A stretch of DNA of 64,000 nt from Neodiprion pinetum. Lineage: Eukaryota > Arthropoda > Insecta > Hymenoptera > Diprionidae. The notes under the pieces are model-generated. The model made no database searches and was not told the origin of the DNA. It saw nothing but the letters and a program-made list of their open reading frames with translations. The stretch's first letter is position 1. Each line of letters begins with the position of its first letter. Shown piece after piece: positions 51,816 to 64,000 of this stretch. Both the position numbers and the translations under genes were made by a program. The stretch lies in NCBI RefSeq assembly GCF_021155775.2, contig NC_060233.1:4506501-4570500 (forward strand), written 5' to 3'.

Positions 51816-52110
51816 AGCTTCGTCTTCATTTTCCGTCTCTGTGAATCCCCCCTCCCCCCCCTCTCGCTCTCTCTCTCTCTCTCTGTGGGAGGGAGAGGAG
51901 AAAAGCCGAGAGTGCATCCGCGCGTACGCGTCTCTTTGCTGCACCTCCACGTATGCTATAGTATTATATTACATACCTACCTACCTACCTACCTACCTAC
52001 CTGCATTCGTGTTCCCTTGCCGGGGGGATTCCTCGATCCCTCCGAGTAGTGGATCATCGGGAGTGGGGAACGAGACACGCGACAGGATCGAGGTGGGGAT
52101 CGATCTTCCC

Positions 52111-55100
52111 CTTGAATCCTACACTCTGGTAGGATGTAACCTACGTTATAGGTGTAAGTCCTCCGGGACGCGCGGATCCTTCGCACTTTGTTATGTTTTT
52201 GATCAATTTTTAATTCGCGTATGACATTTTGTTCCAGAGTCGGGAATTTTGATTAATTTCTCAGGTGTTCGGGATTTTGTTTCGATATATTTTACATTCT
52301 TGCAAGGATTTTATCGTATTGTTGGATCGAGTATCCAGATCGATGTTTTCATTGCTTGTGCCGAAAATCGTTAGAAATTTTTATAATCTCTTTGTTGCAC
52401 AGATTTTTGTCTTAATCGTGAAGAAACACTTTTTTCTTTTACTTTCATTCAATGTTCTTATCGGTAAAAAGTCCCGGAAAACTAAGTGAATATGAGTCAG
52501 TAAATTCTTATTTCACTACAGATTAACGCTGTAGTTTATCAACAGTTGAATGATATGTTGTAACGATGAGAGAAAATTAACTTTCAACTGTTCGTTGTGA
52601 CGAAACGAAATGAGTTGTAAGTACGAAACATGGCGTAAGATAAAATAAATAAACCTCGCGTGTAATAATCAGTGGTAATATATAGTTATTTAAGAATTTA
52701 AGAATACATTACTATATAATTTCAACTCGATATCGTACAAGTATTTGTTTTATTGTTTTTTATTTTTTTCAAACAAAAACACTTATACACAGTACGCTCG
52801 AGAATGTTCAGTAAAAATGATGTAAAATCGAAAATCATTGAGAAATCGCGCCACGAAGATTTCTGGTTGAGAAATTGAAAGTAAAATTTCGGGAACGTTG
52901 CAATAAACAAATACAACGACGTGTCCACCGCAGGTATGAAAATTCCCCCTCCCCAGACCCTTCGCCTTCACTCATTGTCAACCACCCTTGATATCCTGAC
53001 CAATCAGAATCGCGCTCATGCGCACCTCTGAGTCTTCCGAATGAAAAAGGTGTTCAATTATTCCACGCGTGAGTCCGGGGGCAAATTTTTGGGTACAAAC
53101 GACGAGCGAGAAGGGCAGGTTGCGTCCCCCCTTTTAGAAGCGAACCCCTCCGAAGGACCCCCGAAGATTTCACCGAGAGTCCGCGTGGGAACTGCGCAGG
53201 AGAAAAGATTGGGGGGGTGGGGGGGGGGGGGGGAGGGTCAGCGACAACTGCGGCGTAATTTCGAGGGGTGGATGCAGGGGTGGTCGGATCTTCGAACCCC
53301 CTCGCAAGATCGCGATCTAAGGGGGTTGGGGCTCCTCTCCCTCTCCCTCTTTATTTCTCCGTTGTTCCCTTTTTCTCCGACACGCAATGGGGCAGGAATA
53401 ATATCCGTCTGTGGGTACCTACTGTAGGTCTTGACTGCAGCTGCGACGCAATTCGTTACTTCGATTCCCAGGATCTGCGGCTGGAAGGTGAATTAGCGAT
53501 CCTCTGATATTCCACAATATTATTATACTCGGACATGAAAATCTGGGATATATATGTCTTGTGAGCGTTGGTTTTCGGCTGCTTTTCCTAAATGACAATT
53601 CGGTGTACGAAGATATCTAGAAAAATATGAAAATACGTAACGATTGATGCTGGAATTATGGATAAAAGCTTCGATAACGATGCTTCGTTTCAAAGACGAT
53701 TTATAATTATTTTATTTTATATAGTAGAATCGTTCGATTTTACTTTGCAATTACTAATTTTTCACTGAACCAAAAACCTTCTTTTCGCAATAGTCGGTGC
53801 AATGTTGTAAAATTGTATATTTAACTGTGCAAACGTGACAAAAACGAATGAAAATTGTTTCCGTGAATTTGTAGAAACCGATCTTTCCGAAGAAAATGAA
53901 TCTACTAGAATTTTCACAATTTTGAAACGAAGCATCGATTTCTAAGAATTGTTTTTTTGTGATCCAAGTTTTTTTCGTTTCTCAACTTCAAAAAAGATTT
54001 TTCTTGGGAATACAATAGTTCGATGAAAAGTTCAAGTCTCGTGATAGAATCAGTAAAACGTAACGATTTTCAGCCAATTAAATAACCTTCTCAAATCGTC
54101 CATTCCGAGTCTTCGTTCAAACGAATCATAGCATTATGCAAAGTTCGACGCATTGTTTTCAGCATCGCCGAATCTCCCCCTTGCCGTCATCAATTAACAC
54201 AGTTCACCTCCTCTAACAACAAATCGATTCCGTGAAAGGAGAGAGAATGCGCCCGGGGAAGGAAATAATATAAATAATTCTGCGCAGCGTATATAATTCT
54301 CCGACATAATTCACCGTTCTCAACTTATTCGTTTATCGATCCAACTACATTTTGCCAGGGAATAATTCTCCCTCTCGGAGTTAGGGAAAGAAAGGCTTAA
54401 GGCTCGACAGATCCTTAAACTGAAAGGTCATGTTTCACTCGCTTCGTGCAGAATCAATCGAACATGTGTCCGAAGCACGTATTAAGCTGATTGTAAGCAG
54501 AAAAAAATAAATAAATAAATAAAAAATAGAAGAAACAAATCTTCGAAGTGATTTTTTTTTTGTACATTGCATCTTTTGACGGCGTATGAAAGAGAGAGGA
54601 AAAAAAAAATGTGTGAGCTGTTTAAAAAAAAAGAACACAACTATGAGTCATTAATTTATCACTGTCCAAAATATTGGATAAGAATATGTATTTCGAAACA
54701 ATTTAAATTTACCCCCCCCCCTCACACACAGAGGCGAAGCCGCGGCTGCGGACGATAATGACGTGTATAAGGAAAGAAGAAAGACGAAAGAAGAAAGAAA
54801 TACGTATCGACTACCGCTTGTCGCTTCGTATAGATGAATATAAATACCGCAGGTACTTGTACTCGCGTTATTATTATTTCCTCTTTTATTTTTGATTGAA
54901 AAATGGTCGAGGTGGGACATTATACCCCCCCGGGCGAAGGAGCTGATCGACGGTTCCTCGACGGTAAATGTAATACAACTGCTGCACGTACCTCTCTACC
55001 TTGTAGGTAACAACTGCGTATAAAAATGGACAGGCGTCGTGCCTTGAGGAGGATGGAAAAAATATTAATCAAGCGTTTAGGCGACGTGAACGTCGATGAC

Positions 55101-55237
55101 CCTGCGGTGATTAATGTTGGTTGAAAAATACGTCTGATAATTGAATAGCCGGGGGTAGAAAGAAGCAGCGCGCGGTTTGAGCCTTAACAAAAAGTTACCG
55201 TGCATACGTTACGCGTATCGCGAAACGTAGGGATAAA
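52111..55237. other. non-coding DNA
   Basis: AT-rich with a GC-rich patch at 53070-53330 that carries a G tract at 53211-53237, and C-runs at 54711-54721. No gene recognised. Confidence 0.5.
53211..53237. repeat. poly(G) tract
   Basis: Seven G, a T, then fifteen G and further G triplets. Quadruplex-prone and error-prone in sequencing. Confidence 0.85.
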
Positions 55238-55576
55238 CTTGGAGAAATTTTTAGTTCCGGTTACCGCTCAATCCTTAACTATTTTCATTTTTTACCACAG
55301 TCGAAAAATATAGTTTTACGATCACTGTTGATATATTTTCTTGCAACTGTTGCGAAAATTTAACGCTTGTGCGACGATAAATTGACGTTAAAGCCTTGTT
55401 TAACTAAAAAAGCAGAGTAAACCGAAGAAACTGATTTCGTGTTCCAATAACCAAAAAAGGATCGACGATAGCGCAAAATGTTTTTCGTAATTCCAACAAT
55501 ATTCAAACAGTATTTTCAACGACACCTGTTTTACTCAAGTTTTCTAGTTACTGTAATAAATGAAATTTTTCTCAGT
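55238..55576 (+). mobile_element. family A element with internal deletion (A11)
   Basis: Starts acttggagaaatttttagtt and ends gaaatttttctcagta. About 80 bp after the atatagtt block are missing relative to A12. The rest of the family blocks are in order. Confidence 0.85.
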
Positions 55577-56379
55577 ATAGATTATACGCTTACGGCGCCA
55601 TTAGACGACTACATCAGGATTTTCATTAAGGGAGATGGTTTAATTAAAATTCAATATTCGATATAATTTTTCAATTCAATAGATTTACGTGATTTAATCA
55701 CAGGATTAAAATCTTGTATAGATTCACGGGATTGTTTGTGAGATATGAGCCAACAAGTCTTCGCTCGTTAGGAATGAACGAGAATTGAAGCTATCAATTA
55801 AATTTGTTGACATTGAAATTTCGTTAAAATTTTTTTGTCGCAGTAGAAACAAGTCTAATAATAATCGACAAAGATATTTCAGAATTATTCACCACTCCCG
55901 TGATATTGGAAAGAAATTATTTAAAAAAAAATTTACACATTTCCGAAGTTCTATCCAGCTATGCAGTCTACAAAACATTGCGACGTGGCAACACCGCATC
56001 ACATGCCTAAAACATGAAATTTCGGTATTAGAGTTACTTTTCGGTTAAGAATTTAAAAAAAAAAATTGGAATCTTATGCGTGACAGATTTTGGAAGTACA
56101 CAGAATGAATGTACAAAGCCTTCGCAATAAAATGACGCGACGTTGCCAAACTCCGAAAAATCTAATACGCTAGTCAGACACGCAACGCGATCGAATTTTG
56201 ACTAGCAATGTAACGCCCGTTAAAACTTCCTCAAGCCGTTACAACGATTTTGCCCTGGCGTATAATATATAATACATGTATAAAGGAACCGAGCCAGCCT
56301 AATGAAATAACAAAAGTAAAAGGATCATCACGGGATTGAAAAAGTGGTATAAGAGTGACTGAGTTTTACAGGGAATATG

Positions 56380-56427
<48 letters not shown>

Positions 56428-56926
56428 ATACGCGCCGGGTCTAATCAGAGCTCCTGCACGGGATGAATATAAATTGAGATGAAAAGGGTAGGCGAGATTT
56501 CGATGTTAATTCAATACACATAAAACGAAACGAACGCAGGAGGATTGGGAAAAGTTGGAAACAAAAAAAAACCAACGAAAATAAAAATAAAACAAAAAAA
56601 AAAAAAAAAGCTGGGACGGGAAAGAACGAATTGAAAAAATCCGGGCACGAGGGACCCGCTTCGTGTTTTTAGACCTCGTCTTTGACGGTGCGGTAAGTTG
56701 GCCTGACAAAATGAAATGGTAAGCGTACGAGGCGTTGATAAAAGAAAAAGTGATTTAGTCGATCAGCGTTGGGCGTGAGCGCGCTGTCAGTCCCGCCTCG
56801 GTTAATGTTTTAATTAATATATCGATGCCGGAAGGGGGATCCCTCCCCTCGATATACGTACAGGTTGAGTCTTCGTAGCTAGCCGATATCTTCGATAATA
56901 ATTAGACGTCTTTTACACGCATGTGA

Positions 56927-56957
<31 letters not shown>

Positions 56958-58599
56958 CATGTATCGACGCTTCGAACTCGCCTGAGTATCGATAGAAATT
57001 TGCTTTCGTTAAGCGATCGATTAAACTTTTGAGTCATAGCGGCAAGTGTTCTTACTACCTATTTTATATCCCGTATTTTGGTTTGTTTTATATTTAGAGA
57101 ACTTTTCAACACATTTCTTTGCGGATTTTTGATATTTTTGATAGTATACCGATAGGTTTTACTATAATTGAGAGTAATTATTGCGATATAATGTAAATTG
57201 TTGTTGTGAGGAACAAATTGATTGAAAATAATCGTGAAAATTTAAGGAATAATTTATTTCCGAGAAAGTTATTTCATTAATTGTAAGTTTTTGGGCTCGC
57301 TTATTACGAAAATAAACAGACGGTTATTGGGTCGCGAAAATTTGCAACCACGCTAAATAAAGTAAATGGATCGCGGCTGACGGTCCGGAAGACGAAATCT
57401 GCCTAAAATAATTATTATTATTATTAGTATGCTCCGGCAGATTCGATTCCGCAGACCGCACGCTACTCCGGAGGGACACGCAAGGGCCACAACCACCTGT
57501 TGATTCGGTCATAGAGTAAAAATCGGGGAAAAGGAACGAAGGAAGTTGAATTCAAAAGATTCAAACGTACTTGTATTGTTAATAGAATTACGACGTTCGT
57601 GAAGCTCGAATTATCATTGAAAATTTGCTTTGGCAAATAATATGTATACTTTTGACGTGTATAAAATCGATACAAATTGTCTCGGGATGAATTGAAGAAT
57701 ACAATTTTGTAATCAATACAATGTAAAGATCATTCGGAAGATGGAACGTGTACGTAAAATTTCAAACTTTATTTTATTTCTCGATTTTTAGTTGAATTAC
57801 TGCGGAATAGAATTTACTTACAATCTTACATTCAAGCTAAAGAATTATTCGTATTATTGTTGGCTGTAAGAATGGCACAAAATGTTTCCAGTTTTTGAGG
57901 AAGATAGAGGATATTACGGGAACATTAGCGCGGTACGTCGGTACCGATATTTTTAAATAAACATACGCGCGGTATCGGCTCGTGGATATTTTAACGCCTA
58001 CGCCGAGGCATCAGGCGACTGTTTAATAATGTTTATATAATGCTACGCGGTCCGTGTATAAGTATCAATTCATGCGTCATTATGACGACAGCAAAGCTGC
58101 TCCGGCTCGTCGAACTGCGCGCGAATGTCGAAAAGCTAGGCAGTCGGATAAACGATGGAAGTGAAAATTGGCTGATCCGTTCTTGCCTATTTATTTTCTT
58201 TTTCTTCTTAGAATTTTAATTCGAAATCGCTCCAACCCCCGACTGTGTTTCGCATATTCGACGTCACGGTGCCAAATTGATCGTTTAGCGACTCGCGAAT
58301 CGTGACGAATTGAATTCCGAACGGTACAGTTTAAGCGAGATCTCGATGAACGTGGGATATTTGAGACGGTGAAATCGCTTTAACGTGATTAAAATTGTGC
58401 GAGAATCAATTGAATCTGCAATTCAGGTGGCGCGTATCGATCCGATAAACGATTACGGCGCAGGTGAAAATTGCGAGGACGCTATCGGCGCGGAATTGCA
58501 GAGAGTGAAAAATGATCGAGAACGAAAGTCCCGACCTTGGAGGGTTCCTATCTATCTCCTGATACTCACGAATCTTCCGTCACCTCGAAACAACAGATA
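55577..58599. other. non-coding DNA
   Basis: AT-rich; long (AT)n at 56391-56422 and a second near 56929-56956. The stretch 57940-58140 is complex and GC-richer, possibly regulatory. No gene recognised. Confidence 0.5.
56391..56422. repeat. (AT)n microsatellite
   Basis: About 16 AT units. Confidence 0.9.
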
Positions 58600-58700
58600 G
58601 ATTTTCGGAGGCGGGTCACGGAGGTTGCGGTCTAATGACGTCAATGCCATCGGACCACTGATACATAAATAATATCGCCGAGATACGAATGTGGGTGGAT
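58600..58700. promoter_or_regulatory. GC-rich patch with a second CRE palindrome
   Basis: TGACGTCA at 58636-58643 within a higher-complexity patch that lacks the simple repeats common elsewhere. A candidate non-coding regulatory element just left of A12. Confidence 0.25.
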
Positions 58701-58779
58701 CGCGAGCGTCAGTGTCAACTGTTAACATCGTACGAGGATCGCATATATATTTTTTCGATTAAGGCAAGTGTACCAGTTA

Positions 58780-59207
58780 CATTGAGAGAAATTTTTAGTT
58801 CCGGTTACCGCTCGGTCCTTAGATATTTTCATTTTTTACCACAACCGAAAAATATAGTTCCAAGTACAAAATGAAAATTAGTTTTCTAGCCGTTACCGGA
58901 AAGTCTGGTATCCGTTGCTATTCTTTCTCATTACGATCACTGTTGCTATATTTTCTTGCGACTGTTGCGAAAATTTAACGCTCGTGCAACGATAAATTGA
59001 CGTTAAAGCCTCGGTTAACTAAAAAAGTAGAGTAAACCTCAGAAACTGATTTTGCGTTGCAAAAACCAAAAAAGGATCGACGATAGCGCAAAATGGTTAG
59101 GTATACCTCGTTTTTCGTGACTCCAACAATATTCAAACAGTTTTTTTAACGATACCTGTTTTACTCAATTTTTCTAGTTACTACGACAAATGAAATTTTT
59201 CTCAGTG
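58780..59207 (+). mobile_element. family A element, full length (A12)
   Basis: 428 bp with both terminal repeats (cattgagagaaatttttag and aaatttttctcagtg), TA on both outer sides, and all internal blocks. It carries the extra segment (58890-58908) shared with A3. No coding potential, so it is non-autonomous. TA flanks suggest Tc1/mariner-type insertion, although TA could also be part of the repeat. Confidence 0.9.
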
Positions 59208-59589
59208 TACTGATCTCGTCCCAATTATTCACCTTTCTTGGTTGTACCTGTTTGATCCTGAGTTCCAAAATTACTAAAAAATAAATCCCTAGTGTCTAAC
59301 CCTCTGGCGATTGGTTTTATTCATCGAAAAATTCAAAACTAGTGATTTTGAAAAATAAACGGTTCAATAATTGGGTCCGAGCTTGTCAATAACCGGTACA
59401 CTTATCTTGCTTTGTACGCGTGGCGAAAAGAGAGAAGCAAATTTCAGCATCGGCTGAACCGAACGAAGTTCGACGAAGGCTCGCAACACGTTGGTAAAAA
59501 TCATGACAAAGTCAAGGAAGCAAAGATCCTCTGTTCGAACGCGTCGGTTTGTTGATCGGTCCCGAGACGACAGCTAGCCCGAGGCTCAA

Positions 59590-60080
59590 TCGGCGAATGG
59601 GCCCGTCTGGCCCAAGAGCCAGAATATTCGGTGCCCTCTTCGTAGAATCGGAGCCCGAGGGATGACCCAGAGGAAACAGGGAAGAGGCGAGGGACGCGCG
59701 GGGCTCTTTGGAAATACTTGGACCCATTGGACCCAGGGACTAACTAAGGGCCGGTGTTTAGGCCCGGTAATGAATGTGATCAGCGGAAATAACATGGAGT
59801 TTCGAGTTATCCTTTCGTTCTTCGATCGCGTATGTACCCACCTATACGTATACCTACCTACCTACCTTCTACCTACTGCGCAACACGCACAGCCGCGAAA
59901 GAGAAAATAAGACGAAGATTTCGACGGCTGACGCGGGCCCAGCCCGCAACCTCTTAGCTCGGGGCCAATTATCGTCGAATATAAGGGCCCGACGGTGTCC
60001 CGCCCACGCGGCCCTGCGGGGCCCGAGGCTCAGGGCCCATCGACGCCCGGAATCGCATTCCTCGACCGTCGGGCCCTGAT
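59590..60080. other. GGGCCC-rich island with inverted repeats
   Basis: GGGCCC occurs at 59599, 59935, 59985, 60019, 60033 and 60071, five of them within 142 bp. A perfect 12-bp inverted repeat, AGGGCCCGACGG at 59984-59995 and CCGTCGGGCCCT at 60066-60077, encloses a smaller hairpin GGCCCTGCGGGGCC (60010-60023). The open frames here are short and proline/arginine-rich on both strands. Function unknown. Confidence 0.6.
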
Positions 60081-63000
60081 CACCGACTCGGTACACGCTA
60101 CGCGGGTAAGGCTATCTTAATTACGACCTCTTAATTACGACCGCGATCACGCGACCTCGAAAACCGCGGACGCTCCCGAGGTACTCCGGTCATTCGATCC
60201 GAGCGAGCTTCGTATCGGCGGACAAAAGAATGGAGGGTCTAAGATTGCGATTTATTCTATCGAATTTTCCTCGGGGATGAAAAACGCTTCACTCAAATGA
60301 CGAACAAGGTCCCGAAGTTGGTAGTTCGACTGATTTGAACATTGGACAAGCTACTCGTTTAGTCGACGTCGTCAAGAATATCGAATATTTTTGCTGGCGA
60401 CACTTTTTCGAACCTTGGCTGAAACCTGAAAAGTACGGTGATATTGTGTACGATTGGAAAAAAAATTTGCTTCTGGTAGGCCAAATTTTTTTGTTATTTT
60501 CACTCAACCAAAAAGTTTAGTTGATTTTTTGGTGCGCGGAAAACACACAATTTTTCAGTAATGTCTAAGAAAAAGTTTGGCACCATAATCTCATATGATT
60601 CTGTTGCAATTGCGAAATTAGATTTGAAAAATGTTTGTTTAATTGTTGTAATTGAAAAAATTATCGTGTGATTGTAATTTATGCTACACGAATCAAGTCT
60701 CGCATCAAACACCGACAAAGAAATGTGCCGATCTAAATTGACAAGTTGATTCAATGGTTTTAGAACACTAATGATTTAGTTTTGCTTATTATACTAGACA
60801 GATACCTGCAGCTCTCACCAATAAGTGTTCATCTTACTTCTATTGCGAGAAAGGATTTTCGACTCGTCACAGAGAGTATTTTGCCACTTGAACAAAAATT
60901 ATTTTTAGATTTACGATGTAACATATTACACGATAGCGGTAATCAATTAGTAGCTCTCATGATTTTGTAAATTTTTAAAATTAAAAAGTAAAAAGTTTTC
61001 CCTCCGTGCGGGCTACATGTACAAGTCAGTGTCGACGCAAAACTATCGAGCACCATAATCTGAATCTGTATTTTTGGATTGACCAAAAAAATGATTCCAA
61101 AGCACGTAGTGCTGGATATTTTTCATGACTCCACCCATCGCGATCATCAGCCTCGAGGAGGGTATAACTTATACCTATAAGTCAAGAGTTCCGTATGCAG
61201 GGGGCTGAGTCCCGGTAACGGTAGGCTTAATTGAAATATTGTTTTAGTAAACGTCGCCATTCGTCATAGAAATACACGCGGTGAGACAGATGAGGAAACT
61301 CCGGGTGCGCACACCTTGTACCCCGGCCTGTAGCGCGTGTACGTTGGTTTGTATCAAGGCCCATACGGACGTGCGTGAAACTTACGAAAGCAGAAGCATT
61401 AGTCTTACCCGGATTCCCCCCTCCTCGATTCGAATCCACCGTTGAAACATCATCCTCGCATAATATTTAGGTGCGTACTCCTTGCCGCGCGGATGTACCG
61501 CGATGAATCGTAAATTTTGAAAAATGGAGGAAGAATCGTGAATTTTGGATACGTTTACGTGAAAACTTTGTACATTGAAATTGAGAATCTTTTTGGGGCA
61601 TTGAACGAATATTTTCGTAAATACAGCCTTCACAAATTTTCGGAAACAGAAATTTTAAAGTAATGCAGAAAAAGCAACGAATTCATTCCACATGACGACA
61701 AAATAAAAACGTTCCCGAAAAATTTGTTTAGACAATGTTTTGATAACTTTCGGGCATTGTTATTATTATCAAAATTTTATTTTCTCATAGCCTTTGTTGT
61801 GGTTGACTTTTTTCAGATTTTTATCTTCTCGTTAAGAAATTCAATATCGTCGACGAGACAAGTTTTTGGTTGAGAATGTACAGCCGGTACATCCTTAATT
61901 CAATTTGTACAGTATCATCGTTTCTTTGGTGCTCGTCCAATTGGCGAAGAATCATCTGGTGGCATTGTCTGGAGGACTGTCTGCAAGCTGGACCTCAAAA
62001 TGATAATTTGCGAATTTGGGTTGATCAGGATCCAATTCCGAAGTCTTGTGAGAGTCAACGCTGGACTCTCGGTGCGTTATTCTTCTTCCTAGCATCGATC
62101 GTCGATGACGAGTATCTGGTTATTTTGTATTTCCCACGGAGCGACGGGTTCCGGGCAACAAACGATATCTCTTAAGCTTGTGCCTTGTCGATCGGTGAAC
62201 GTGAGGTGTTGTAAAATCGTTGAGAGCGTTTGATGGCTGGCTGGAGGTTATTGGTTATACCCGGAGGTTTACCCACGTTGATATAACACGTATTCAAATG
62301 AAAATCATACGTCGTTAACCGAGCTCCTAATCTCGGGAGCTGCTGGAGCATCGTTACTCGAGGTACGTGATGCAACAGTGAAAAGCACTCCGTGTGACTC
62401 ACTACTGGAAACCGAATATGACCACGGTTAACAAGTCGTGTCCGTGCAGGGTGGCCGACATCCGGATAAGAATTTCGGTTTCCAATTAGTGATCAATTTA
62501 CCGATCGAAGAGACGTTGACAACGGATAATTGTCGAAAACGCTGATCAACACTCGGACTTCTCGGACAATTCACACGCTTTGACCACCGGTGGATTTTAT
62601 TGGTAAGAAATTTGTGCCCTGCGTATTAAACACGCCGTCTAATCTCTGGCAGTGTTGGGATACGTTGTCCTCAGTTTGATATCGGATAAAACGGTGATCG
62701 AAGAAGAGAGCCTCGTTCCTGCGAAGCTTTTCCTTATTAATCGACTGCTTGAGAAGGCGGCGATAACGAGGAGGTGATGCGAGGCTTTCTCGCATGTCTC
62801 GGAACCGATTTTCCCACGCTGCGTAAGTTTTTTTTTTTTTTTTTTCGAAAAACGAACGCGGTCTGAAATCGGTGATCGCCGAATGCATCGTTGGTCGAAT
62901 TCAAGGTCTCCTTAAAAACGCCGAAACTCGCCTGACCCAGACAGGAAAATAATATAAATTCGACAAGGATTATACATCTGACTCGTAAATCGGTGAGACG

Positions 63001-63649
63001 AGCGAAACGGTTGCCGAATAAATTGCAATCGTTTTGCATCCCGATGTCGGGACGTGCATGCCCATTTTTAGACGACTTCTACATGGCCAAGGCTCACATT
63101 TCAATATAGGGGTCAGCTCATGAGAGACATGCCTGACATTCGGGCGGTGAAAAGTAGGCTTCTTCCGGGACGGACAAATTCGGCGTACTAAATGGCGGAC
63201 GATTTTTCGCACAATTTAATTATATTATTAATTAGATGGTACGATAGAAATTAGCTCGGTGCCAATTGTGGCTAGCGATAAAAATCGGTATGTTCGGTAT
63301 TGAATCGAAAACCGATAGGCATGGACCGTCGACATTTTATTGTGAAGCGAGACAAGTCCGAGATAGGAAAGAAGCTGAGTAAATTTTGTAGGCAAAAATC
63401 CGGGGAATTTGAGTCTTGAAATTTGAATTAACGGTGAAAAGACTGTTCGATCGCATTGGTTAGTAAGATTGAATTGCCGGTGTCGATCGATCGAGTCTAT
63501 GATACGCAATAAGGTATGTAAAATTTGTTTTACTAGTAACTGATCGATGTCCTTGGAAGGCGATGAAAAGTTGAGGGTATACAGATCGGCATGTCAAACA
63601 GCTCTGTGCTGGCTGCGATACATCTGTGTACCTACACATCTATCGTTCT
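60081..63649. other. non-coding DNA
   Basis: Moderate GC, few microsatellites, and several frames near 100 codons on both strands, none with a recognisable domain. The lower repeat density than in the rest of the window is the only visible trait. Confidence 0.4.
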
Positions 63650-63750
63650 TTGAAATAGTTAATGAAATTTTCTAATTGTCACAGTGCTGATTAATTGACC
63701 GCTTATCGACAAGGCGTAATCTCGGTTTAATTTAATTGCTATCAAGGCTC
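63650..63750. promoter_or_regulatory. candidate enhancer-like block with ATTA cores
   Basis: Clustered taattg, gattaattgac and ttaattg motifs in complex sequence lacking simple repeats. Compatible with a homeodomain-bound element. Inference only. Confidence 0.2.
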
Positions 63751-63963
63751 ACCCTCTCCCTTTTTACCTCGTTCCTCTCCTCTCTACTCCATAACAGCAA
63801 ATCTCCCTCCCTCAACCGCCCGCGATCCTCATTAACCGAGATTAGGCGATAGTCGCGGGAGTGACGTGGTTAATTAAGCTGCAGAGATTAAAGAAAAGAA
63901 ATAAAACACCCATGGCTAACGTTATTCTACACATTACACATACATTTATAATCACCGCGTGGA

Positions 63964-63977
63964 GCGCAATTGCGCAA
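63964..63977. promoter_or_regulatory. C/EBP-like palindrome
   Basis: GCGCAATTGCGC is a 12-bp palindrome and contains ATTGCGCAA, the optimal C/EBP site. Single site; occupancy unknown. Confidence 0.3.
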
Positions 63978-64000
63978 GGCTATAATGTAAATGTAATACA

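Larger units (their letters stand above)
51400..52110. promoter_or_regulatory. GC-rich, homopolymer-rich block upstream of the candidate exon
   Basis: CpG-rich DNA containing a C tract (51590-51621), TCTCC pentamer repeats (51650-51704), a GA tract (51770-51815), a CT tract near 51864-51883 and an (ACCT)n tract (51975-52002). It lies about 1 kb upstream of the candidate minus-strand exon, so it could be the klu promoter region. This is position-based inference only. Confidence 0.3.

Noticed and set aside
53400..53490. tRNA-like ttcgattccc motif
   Set aside because: No acceptor stem, D arm or anticodon arm can be fitted around it.
13855..59207. Recurring repeats considered as a CRISPR-like array
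   Set aside because: Copies are hundreds of bases long, kilobases apart and in both orientations with terminal inverted repeats. They are transposon remnants.
61870..62175. 101-codon plus-strand frame
   Set aside because: Trp/Cys-containing and not low-complexity, but no family recognised, no splice signals and length within chance for this composition.

Overview
This is insect-like nuclear DNA, most plausibly from a hymenopteran. The only protein I recognise is an insect-type four-finger C2H2 factor. The rest is gene-poor and AT-rich, packed with microsatellites and A/T runs, and carries several families of short non-autonomous transposon remnants. There are no operons, rRNAs, convincing tRNAs or CRISPR arrays. 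The order assignment is an inference from overall texture, not from a diagnostic gene.

One gene dominates. The minus strand at 4906-6483 holds the large last coding exon of a klumpfuss (klu)-type EGR/WT1-related zinc-finger transcription factor. It has four C2H2 fingers, a PLDLS co-repressor motif, a good splice acceptor with a branch point upstream, and a plausible poly(A) signal about 0.7 kb past the stop. A candidate upstream exon with a strong donor and a matching phase lies about 44 kb away at 50422-50490. If it is real, most of the window is one long klu intron plus upstream sequence, and the scattered GC-rich islands become candidate enhancers or promoters. Best promoter-like blocks: 31.2-31.4 kb (CRE palindrome), 34.2-34.7 kb (CpG-rich, G-quadruplex motif, long CT tract), 43.7-45.0 kb and 51.4-52.1 kb (just upstream of the candidate exon).

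The intervening DNA is rich in miniature elements. Family A (about 400-430 bp, ends CACTGAGAGAAATTT, often next to TA) has 12 recognisable copies between 13.8 and 59.2 kb. Family B (about 435 bp, ends GCGGGGTTGAGATTCC or similar) has five copies, two of which are interrupted by family A, so B is the older. Families C (ends with a GTAACGTTA / ACTTCAGCCTCGT theme) and D (a 250-290 bp repeat at 28.4 and 48.6 kb), and a single 136-bp inverted-repeat element E, are less certain. None encodes a transposase in this window.

Layout: 1-4.9 kb klu 3' UTR and AT-rich downstream DNA; 4.9-6.5 kb klu coding exon; 6.5-50.4 kb probable intron or upstream DNA with families A-E and many microsatellites; 50.4 kb candidate exon; 51.4-52.1 kb GC-rich homopolymer-rich block; 52-64 kb gene-poor flank with two further family A copies and an unusual GGGCCC-rich inverted-repeat island at 59.6-60.1 kb. 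I found no new multi-gene system. The most informative signals are the split klu gene model, the nested element families and the GGGCCC island.
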